From: Borrelia parkeri
Lineage (GTDB): Bacteria; Spirochaetota; Spirochaetia; Borreliales; Borreliaceae
Assembly (NCBI RefSeq): GCF_023035815.1
Contig: NZ_CP073159.1
Location: 620,001-684,000 of the forward strand
Length of the DNA: 64,000 nucleotides
Reading direction: 5' to 3'
This document shows, piece after piece, positions 58,184 through 64,000 of this stretch. Under the pieces are notes generated by a model. That model saw nothing but the letters and a program-made list of their open reading frames with translations, was not told the origin of the DNA and did no database searches. Made by a program: the position numbers and the translations under genes. Position 1 is the stretch's first letter. Every line of letters begins with the position of its first letter.

Positions 58184-59617
58184 ATGAGTGAAAAGAATGT
58201 ATCTAATTTTGATGTTGTAATATTTGGTGTTACTGGTAATTTGTCTAGAAGAAAACTTATTCCTTCTCTTTTTAATTTGTATAAGGATGGTCATATTAAT
58301 AATTTTAGAATTATTGGATTTGCGAGAAGAAACTTTACTGATTATGAACTTAAGGTTTATATTAAGGATTCTTTGTGGCAAGAAGAGTCTACTGCTTTAG
58401 TTGATGATTTTTTGAAATTTTTTGTTTATTTATCAGGAGATTTTAGGGAAAAGGATGCTTATGTAAAATTGTCATCTCTTTTAGATAATAGAGAGAGGAT
58501 ATATTATCTTTCAACATCACCTGAGTTTTATGAGGCAATAATTGAGAATTTAAAGCCATATTCATTTAGTAATACTTCTTATTTGTCTAAAATAATTCTT
58601 GAAAAGCCTTTTGGTAGTAGTCTTGATACAGCTAGGTGTTTAAACAGTCTTCTTTATTCTGTATTTAGGGAAGAACAAGTTTACAGAATTGATCATTATT
58701 TGGGCAAAGAAACCGTTCAAAATATTTTTACATTTAGGTTTGGAAATTCTATTTTTGAAAATATTTGGAACAATCGTTATGTGGATTTTATTCAAATTAC
58801 CGTAGCAGAAGAGGCAGGCATTGATGGTAGGGCTGAGTATTATGATTCTGTTGGTGCTTTAAGAGATATGGTTCAGAATCATATCTTACAACTTTTAACT
58901 TTAATTGCAATGGAACCTCCTATTGGTTTTAGTGCTGACTTTATTCATGATGAAAAGGTTAAGGTTTTAAAAAGTTTAAGAAAATTAAGTAGAGATACTA
59001 TGCAAAATCATATTGTTAAAGGACAATATATGTGTTCTCAGGTACAAGGAATTGTAAAAAAAGGATATAGAGAAGAAGCTAACTTTTTAAGTACTTCAGA
59101 TACTGAAACTTATTTGGCTATGAAATTGTTTATTGATAACTGGCGTTGGTCTGGGGTGCCTTTTTATATTAGGACGGGAAAAGCGCTTGTGAGGAAATTT
59201 TCAGAAATATATATTCAATTTAAAAAGCCTGATTTCACTATTTTTAATACTGGGTTGATTAATCTTTCAAATGCTTTGATTTTTAGAATTCAACCGAGAG
59301 ATGGCATTGAAATTAAGTTTAATACTAAGCGACCGGGATATAATTATGATATTCAGGAAGCTAATATGGAATTTTCTTATCATGCTTCATTTAACAAATT
59401 TTTTAGTGAGTCTTATGAGAGATTACTTTTTGATGCTTTTTTGGGAGATAAAACTTTGTATGCTCGCAATGATGAGATTGATAGTTCTTGGGAATTTGTA
59501 TCAGATATTCTTGATAAATGGGAAGACATTAAAAATTGGGATTATTGTTATGGATCAGAAGGACCAGTTGAAGCAAATATGATTTTAGAAAAGGACCATT
59601 TTTGGCGTAAAATGTAG
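58184..59617 (+). CDS. zwf: Glucose-6-phosphate 1-dehydrogenase
   Basis: First enzyme of the oxidative pentose phosphate pathway, making NADPH and 6-phosphogluconolactone. 477 residues. The Rossmann motif GVTGNLSRRKLIPSLFNL and the active-site RIDHYLGKETVQNI are intact, as are EEAGIDGRAEYYD and RTGKAL. GGAG lies 7 nt before the ATG; a TATAAT box is at about 58149-58154. Confidence 0.96.
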   Translation: MSEKNVSNFDVVIFGVTGNLSRRKLIPSLFNLYKDGHINNFRIIGFARRNFTDYELKVYIKDSLWQEESTALVDDFLKFFVYLSGDFREKDAYVKLSSLLDNRERIYYLSTSPEFYEAIIENLKPYSFSNTSYLSKIILEKPFGSSLDTARCLNSLLYSVFREEQVYRIDHYLGKETVQNIFTFRFGNSIFENIWNNRYVDFIQITVAEEAGIDGRAEYYDSVGALRDMVQNHILQLLTLIAMEPPIGFSADFIHDEKVKVLKSLRKLSRDTMQNHIVKGQYMCSQVQGIVKKGYREEANFLSTSDTETYLAMKLFIDNWRWSGVPFYIRTGKALVRKFSEIYIQFKKPDFTIFNTGLINLSNALIFRIQPRDGIEIKFNTKRPGYNYDIQEANMEFSYHASFNKFFSESYERLLFDAFLGDKTLYARNDEIDSSWEFVSDILDKWEDIKNWDYCYGSEGPVEANMILEKDHFWRKM

Positions 59618-60400
59618 GTATTTAAGATATTAAAATTATATTTGTTAAGTTAATTAAGATAAAATTTCTGCCTACTTTATTTGTTGTTATAGGTATTTAT
59701 ACTGTCTTAAATGATTTTCTTATTTTGTTTTTTGGTTGGTTTGAGCAGAGTATTGTTTCATAGTTTTATTACAAAGTAATTATATGTAAGTATATGATTG
59801 CTTTAAAAAAATAATTTTCATGTAATTTATAATTTTCTCTTTTATATTCAATTTTTTATTCAATCTGAATTTATTTTTTTAATAAAATCTTTAAATATTA
59901 TATTTTGTGGTATAATATATGGAAATACATATCCATATTTTTAGACTTATAATTAATTAGGGTAATTTATTTTACTGTTTTTTGTCTGTGGAATTTTGGT
60001 GAAAAATGTAATGAGTGTGAGATTAAATTGGATTTTACCCTTTATTGGCAAGAGTTTTTTCTGTTCTTTGTAAAAGGATAAGTAATTTTGAAATCAGTTC
60101 AAGTATTAGTCTTAAAATATGTTAGTTTTGTATGAATTGTTTTGCATGAATATTGTAGGTTATTTGTTTTATTACTTTCACAGAAAAGGCTTCTGTTTAA
60201 GGTATTATAATCTTATTGAAGTTTTATGCATATTTGTAAATATTTATGTATTATGAAAAAAATTTAGTAAGAAAAAAGATCAAAATGCTTAATTTTTTTC
60301 TCTATATTGAGATGGTAAATTTTTTTGTTGTAATTATAATGAAGAATATTATGAAAAATAAATGGTTAGGGTTGATTGTTAAGATTGAAAATTTAATGCG
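59618..60400 (+). other. Non-coding stretch upstream of the nhaC relic
   Basis: About 780 bp without an intact gene. Short hydrophobic frames (for example FLPTLFVVIGIYTVLND near 59671) may belong to the N-terminal half of the decayed antiporter gene, but I cannot align them with confidence. No RNA gene or repeat seen. Confidence 0.4.
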
Positions 60401-60690
60401 GAGGTGGGAGTTCTACAGGTTTGATAGTTGTATCTCTGCCTGTCATAGTTGATTATATTTTTTGCTAGTGATTATGATCTCTATACTTATTTGTGATAGG
60501 TTTTTGCAAAAGAAGTATCTATTTATGATAATATTCCTTCTCATAGAAGTTGTTTTCTTATAGATATGTTTATTTACGTTTTGGCAGGTCTGTAGGATGT
60601 AAGAGTATTGTTCCTTCCATAGGTAGTTATAGTTTTAATTTCTCAACTATTTTTCTGTTATTTTTCTATGGTTAGCCTTGATATAAAGGG
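60400..60690 (+). pseudogene. Relic of a second Na+/H+ antiporter gene (nhaC)
   Basis: Three shifted frames in a row match parts of NhaC as seen in the intact copy just downstream. 60400-60465 reads GGGSSTGLIVVSLPVIVD (intact copy: TGSFLGTVVAITPIGFE). A shifted frame continues ASDYDLYTYL (intact: ADKSGIPLPM). 60500-60592 reads AKEVSIYDNIPSHRSCFLID and on to VLAGL (intact: TKGISEANSVCPKRCAALLS to LIGAL). After a stop, SIGSYSF and IFLLFFYG resemble the tail. About 180 codons in the middle are missing. Lyme Borrelia has two nhaC genes in tandem here as I recall, which supports decay of one copy. Confidence 0.7.
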
Positions 60691-60794
60691 ATTTTTTAGA
60701 TTTTTGCTAAAAATAAATTGATTTTAGATTTCTTAAGTTGAATAAGAGATCTAAGTAATAATTCATAAATGCATGAATTATAAGGGGGTTTAAA

Positions 60795-62135
60795 ATGAAC
60801 AAAGTTAGTCATGTACAGCCAAATTTTTTAGGGCTTGTTCCTTTTCTTGTTTTTATTGTTGTTTATGTAGGAACAGGAGTGGTTTTAGAGATTCAAGGTG
60901 TAGAGATGGCTTTTTATCAAATGCCACCAATAATTGCTATGTTATTAGCTGTTGTTACAGCATTCCTTTTATTTAAGGGTTCGTTTATAGATAAGATGAA
61001 TGACTTTATTGAAGGATGTTCACAGACTGATATTATATTTATATCTTTCATCTTTATGATTTCAGGTGCTTTTTCAGCTGTTTGTAAAGAAATAGGTAGC
61101 ATTGAAACCGTAGCAACTATTGGACTTAGGTATATACCTGCTAATTTGTTGATAGCAGGCATATTTTTAATATGCCTTTTTTTATCTACTGCAACTGGCA
61201 GTTTTCTTGGAACCGTTGTGGCTATTACTCCAATTGGATTTGAAATAGCAGATAAAAGTGGTATTCCATTGCCAATGGTTGCAGGAGCTGTGCTTGGAGG
61301 TGGTGCTTTTGGTGATAGCATGTCTTTAATATCAGATACAACTATTATTGCAAGTCGTACACAAGGAGTTAAAATTATAGATGTTTTTAGAAATGGTGCT
61401 TTTTTTACATTTCCTGCATCTATTTTATCAACTGTAGCATTTGCTGTTTTAGGCTCTTATATGGGTGGTATTGGAGTTAATGTTGAGCTTGGTGAGATAA
61501 GTTATTTGAAAGTGATTCCTTACCTTTTTGTTATAATTTTTGCGTTTTTAGGAGTAGATGTATTTTTAGTTTTATTTTTTGGAATATTGATTGCTGGTGG
61601 TATTGGCATTTTTAATGGTGATTTAACTTTGCTTTTGATGTTTAAAAATATTAATGCTGGACTTTTAGATTTAAGTGAGATGCTTATTCTTGTTATTTTT
61701 ACAGGAGGAGTTTCTTATATGACTATTAGGCATGGGGGTTTTGAGTGGATTTTAACTAAGTTAAAGTATTTTGCTAAGTGCAGAAGGAGTGCCGAGTTTA
61801 CAATTACTTTTTTAATAATTATGGTGACAGGTTTTCTTTCAAATAGCGGTCTTGCAATTTTAGTTAATGGGACTGTTACTAAGGGTATATCTGAAGCAAA
61901 CTCTGTATGTCCTAAGCGTTGTGCGGCATTGCTTTCAATTTCTTCTTGTGCGTTGATTGGTGCTTTGCCATATGGTATGCATATGATAAGTTTGATAAAT
62001 ATTGCAAAAGGGACCATATCTCCACTTGATATCATGCCATTTTTGTTTTATCAAGTATTTTTAGGCGTCATTATTATTTTGTCCATAGCTTTTTTTGGGT
62101 TGAAAAATCGGTTTTTAAATTCTGCTAAAGTTTGA
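60795..62135 (+). CDS. nhaC: Na+/H+ antiporter NhaC
   Basis: Inner membrane sodium-proton antiporter for pH and sodium balance, 446 residues with about 11-12 helices. Conserved parts: ATGSFLGTVVAITPIGFE, GGGAFGDSMSLISDTTIIAS (ion-binding region), FTGGVSYMTIRHGG and SNSGLAILVNGTVTKGIS. ATG at 60795 after a GGGGG-type site (AAGGGGG). It is preceded by the relic of a paralogue and followed by a terminator. Confidence 0.93.
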   Translation: MNKVSHVQPNFLGLVPFLVFIVVYVGTGVVLEIQGVEMAFYQMPPIIAMLLAVVTAFLLFKGSFIDKMNDFIEGCSQTDIIFISFIFMISGAFSAVCKEIGSIETVATIGLRYIPANLLIAGIFLICLFLSTATGSFLGTVVAITPIGFEIADKSGIPLPMVAGAVLGGGAFGDSMSLISDTTIIASRTQGVKIIDVFRNGAFFTFPASILSTVAFAVLGSYMGGIGVNVELGEISYLKVIPYLFVIIFAFLGVDVFLVLFFGILIAGGIGIFNGDLTLLLMFKNINAGLLDLSEMLILVIFTGGVSYMTIRHGGFEWILTKLKYFAKCRRSAEFTITFLIIMVTGFLSNSGLAILVNGTVTKGISEANSVCPKRCAALLSISSCALIGALPYGMHMISLINIAKGTISPLDIMPFLFYQVFLGVIIILSIAFFGLKNRFLNSAKV

Positions 62136-62144
62136 TTAAGATAA

Positions 62145-62172
62145 AAGGCCCCTTTTAAATGAAAGGTGCCTT
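62145..62172. terminator. Bidirectional terminator between nhaC and potD
   Basis: 11-bp stem with one mismatch: AAGGCCCCTTT (62145-62155) and AAAGGTGCCTT (62162-62172), 6-nt loop. On the minus strand it is followed by TTATCTT, on + by AGATTTTG. It lies between convergent stops. Confidence 0.8.
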
Positions 62173-62180
62173 AGATTTTG

Positions 62181-63230
62181 TTAGGATGATAATTCTACAT
62201 ATATTCTCATTTGTTCTTCTTTAACTTCTTTAGGTACTGTTTTAAATACTTCGTGGTTTGAAAAGTTTGTTGGAAGAAATTTTTCTTCTAAGTATATATT
62301 TATTGCAGGATTTTTCTTTGCTTCTTCCTGTAATCGATTCAATACATTTTTGTTTGGTGAATTATATTTTGTCTCTTTAAAGTTCGCATAAGATGCCTCA
62401 TTTTCATAAAGAAAGTTTATGAATTTATAAGCAAGTTCTTTATGAGGTGCGTCTGATGGAATTACCATGACATCAACCCAGATATTTGTACTATTAGGTA
62501 CATAAAAGTCTAAATTTGGATCTTTAAGCATTGCATCTAGTGCTTCTCCGCTCCATATTAGTTGGATTGATGATTCACCATTGAGTATTAGCGATTTTGC
62601 AGCAATATCTGAAAAATAACCTATTACCAAGGGAGATTGCTTTTTGAGTAGTTCTTCGGCTTGTTTGATTATGGATATGTTGTGTTCATTGAAGGAATAG
62701 CCAAGTTTTTTAAGTGCAACTCCAATATTTTCTTTTGGCGAGTCTAACATTGCAATTTCTTGTTTGTATTTTTCGTTAAATAGTATATCAAATTCATTCA
62801 TGTCGTTTATGTCAACTTTGGTTTTGTTATAAAGTATGCCCATTACTCCCCAAAAGAGAGGTACAGAATAAAAATTACCAAAGTCATGTTCTAGATTATA
62901 AAATTTATCTAATATATTATTTTTTACATTTTGCAGTTTTGAATAATCTAGCTTTTCAATTTTGCTTGCACTTATTAATTCTCCAATCAAATATTCTGAT
63001 GGGACTATGATGTCATAATAACCTTTTGTGTTATTAAATTTTGCCATCATTTCTTCATTGTTATTGAAACATTCATAATTGATTTTTACATTATTTTCTC
63101 TTTCAAATTGAGCTAGTAATTTTTCATCAATATATTCTGCCCAGTTAAGGACATTAAGAGTACTTTGTGTTTTTTGAGAAGAACAAGAGGTTACTGTTAA
63201 AATTATTGTTAATATTAAAGATTTTTTCAA
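62181..63230 (-). CDS. potD: Spermidine/putrescine ABC transporter substrate-binding lipoprotein
   Basis: Periplasmic polyamine-binding protein. Starting at the TTG at 63230 (GGAG 7 nt upstream) it reads MKKSLILTIILTVTSCSS, a lipoprotein signal with the lipidated Cys about 16, giving 349 residues. The frame is open further back (63290) but that would place a hydrophilic stretch before the signal and overlap potC. Typical PotD segments: LNVLNWAEYID, YDIIVPSEYLIG, IWSGEALDAML and NIWVDVMVIPSDAPH. It works with the permease encoded next upstream. Confidence 0.94.
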   Translation of the reverse strand: MKKSLILTIILTVTSCSSQKTQSTLNVLNWAEYIDEKLLAQFERENNVKINYECFNNNEEMMAKFNNTKGYYDIIVPSEYLIGELISASKIEKLDYSKLQNVKNNILDKFYNLEHDFGNFYSVPLFWGVMGILYNKTKVDINDMNEFDILFNEKYKQEIAMLDSPKENIGVALKKLGYSFNEHNISIIKQAEELLKKQSPLVIGYFSDIAAKSLILNGESSIQLIWSGEALDAMLKDPNLDFYVPNSTNIWVDVMVIPSDAPHKELAYKFINFLYENEASYANFKETKYNSPNKNVLNRLQEEAKKNPAINIYLEEKFLPTNFSNHEVFKTVPKEVKEEQMRIYVELSS

Positions 63231-63247
63231 AATTAAACTCCTTATTA

Positions 63248-64000
63248 TTAAATTTCTGTGTCTACTGTTAATTTTTTGATTCCTACACATTTATTTATAA
63301 CAAATAGAAGGCTGAGTATTACAAAAAATAGTATAGAAGAAATGGCATTGATTATGGGTTTTATTCCTCTCTTAGTTAAAGAGTTTATGAGTATTGATAA
63401 ATTATTAAACCCTTGGCCTGTTGTGAAAAATGATATTAAAAAGTCATCAACCGATAATGTAAATGCAATAAGGCCTCCTGTTGCCACACTTCCAATTATT
63501 TCTGGACATATTATGTTTTTGAAAATTTGGATCTCTGATGCTCCAAGATCTCGAGCTGCATCAATAACGTTTTCTGAAAGAGAATATAATTTAGGCAAAA
63601 TTATTATTATTATGTAAGGTGTTGAGAAGATTATGTGGGATATTAGCATTGTAGAAAAACCTAGCTGTATTTTTATCAAAGAAAAAAATGTCATTAAACT
63701 AATTCCTGTTACGATATCAGGATTAATTATTGGTATTTTATTGATTGATAACAGGATGGTTTTTATTTTTTTATTTTTTGTTTTGTAAATACTGTAAGCC
63801 CCCAGAACACCAATTACAATAGAAATTAAGGATGATACTATTGCTACTAATAAAGTATTATATATGACTATTTTTATTTGCTGTGATGCAAAGACTTCCT
63901 TATACCATTTTAGGCTAAATCCTTGAAAAAAAAATCCATTGTTTCCTGCATTAAAAGAATAAATTATTAAAATTAATATGGGTGCATAAACAAATCCAAG
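63248..64000 (-). CDS. potC: Spermidine/putrescine ABC transporter permease, partial
   Basis: Inner membrane permease. The frame runs open to the window edge, so the first few residues are missing; 250 residues are visible, near full length. Family pieces: GFVYAPILILIIYSFN, QGFSLKWYKE, INPDIVTGISLMTFFSL and the EAA-type cytoplasmic loop VIDAARDLGASEIQIFKNIICPEI that contacts the ATPase. Four to five helices follow the first. The stop is 17 bp before the potD start; potB and potA are expected further right. Confidence 0.95.
   Translation of the reverse strand, partial: LGFVYAPILILIIYSFNAGNNGFFFQGFSLKWYKEVFASQQIKIVIYNTLLVAIVSSLISIVIGVLGAYSIYKTKNKKIKTILLSINKIPIINPDIVTGISLMTFFSLIKIQLGFSTMLISHIIFSTPYIIIIILPKLYSLSENVIDAARDLGASEIQIFKNIICPEIIGSVATGGLIAFTLSVDDFLISFFTTGQGFNNLSILINSLTKRGIKPIINAISSILFFVILSLLFVINKCVGIKKLTVDTEI

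Noticed and set aside
60246..60452. 68-codon open frame in the zwf-nhaC gap
   Set aside because: Lys/Asn-rich, no ribosome binding site, and it overlaps in another frame the readable nhaC relic, so a new gene is unlikely.

Overview
This window looks like chromosomal backbone of a Borrelia-type spirochaete. The DNA is very AT-rich. The gene order matches what I remember of the Borrelia burgdorferi chromosome around BB0593-BB0640: argS, two chemoreceptors, murB, cysS, glyA, p66, lctP, dacA, cheD, tRNAs, tig-clpP-clpX-lon, rpsD, dhhP, ackA, mfd, a LysM amidase, fruA/fruK, recDBC, pncB, zwf, nhaC, potD/potC. Protein sequences differ clearly from the B. burgdorferi versions I remember. Gene losses relative to that order (one nhaC copy, the DacA tail, possibly a helicase) suggest another lineage, perhaps relapsing-fever Borrelia. 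The species call is inference.

Layout. 1-8.8 kb: end of an acyl-CoA ligase gene, argS with a small membrane protein gene, two divergent chemoreceptor genes, and murB. 9-14 kb: cysS, a TIG/transglutaminase-like membrane protein, glyA and a DjlA-like J protein, all on +. 14-17.7 kb: porin p66 and lactate permease lctP on -. 17.7-21 kb: dacA with a decayed tail, cheD, pepD. 21.1-27.4 kb: four tRNAs (His, Arg, Leu, Gly) running directly into tig, clpP, clpX, lon and a 49-codon basic peptide gene. 27.4-33.2 kb: rpsD behind tRNA-fMet, a GNAT-like/CDF transporter fusion, a small unknown, cdd, the c-di-AMP phosphodiesterase dhhP and a family 3 glycosidase. 33.5-39 kb: tRNA(CAT) with a DJ-1 gene, ackA, mfd. 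39-44 kb: a secreted unknown, a five-LysM amidase, tRNA-Asn, RNase M5 and an M18 aminopeptidase. 44-48 kb: a lipoprotein, fructose-type PTS fruA, fruK, tRNA-Asp. 48-58 kb: pncB-recC-recB-recD. 58-64 kb: zwf, a 1.2-kb stretch with relics of a second nhaC, intact nhaC, and potD with partial potC.

The genes are mostly housekeeping, suited to a host-dependent bacterium with little biosynthesis: uptake of lactate, fructose-type sugar, polyamines and peptides; salvage of cytidine and nicotinate; wall building and turnover; protein quality control; double-strand break repair. I see no prophage, insertion sequence, CRISPR array or defence island. The + strand is probably the leading strand: + genes use G/T-rich codons (Val, Phe, Leu, Asp, Gly), while - genes are extremely rich in Lys, Asn and Ile.

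The most informative oddities are the nhaC relic, the eroded DacA C-terminal domain, the GNAT-like/CDF fusion, an RNase M5 gene lacking any ATG/GTG/TTG start, tRNAs that appear to head mRNAs, and several genes with no visible ribosome binding site just behind a -10 box. I did not find a convincing new multi-gene system.
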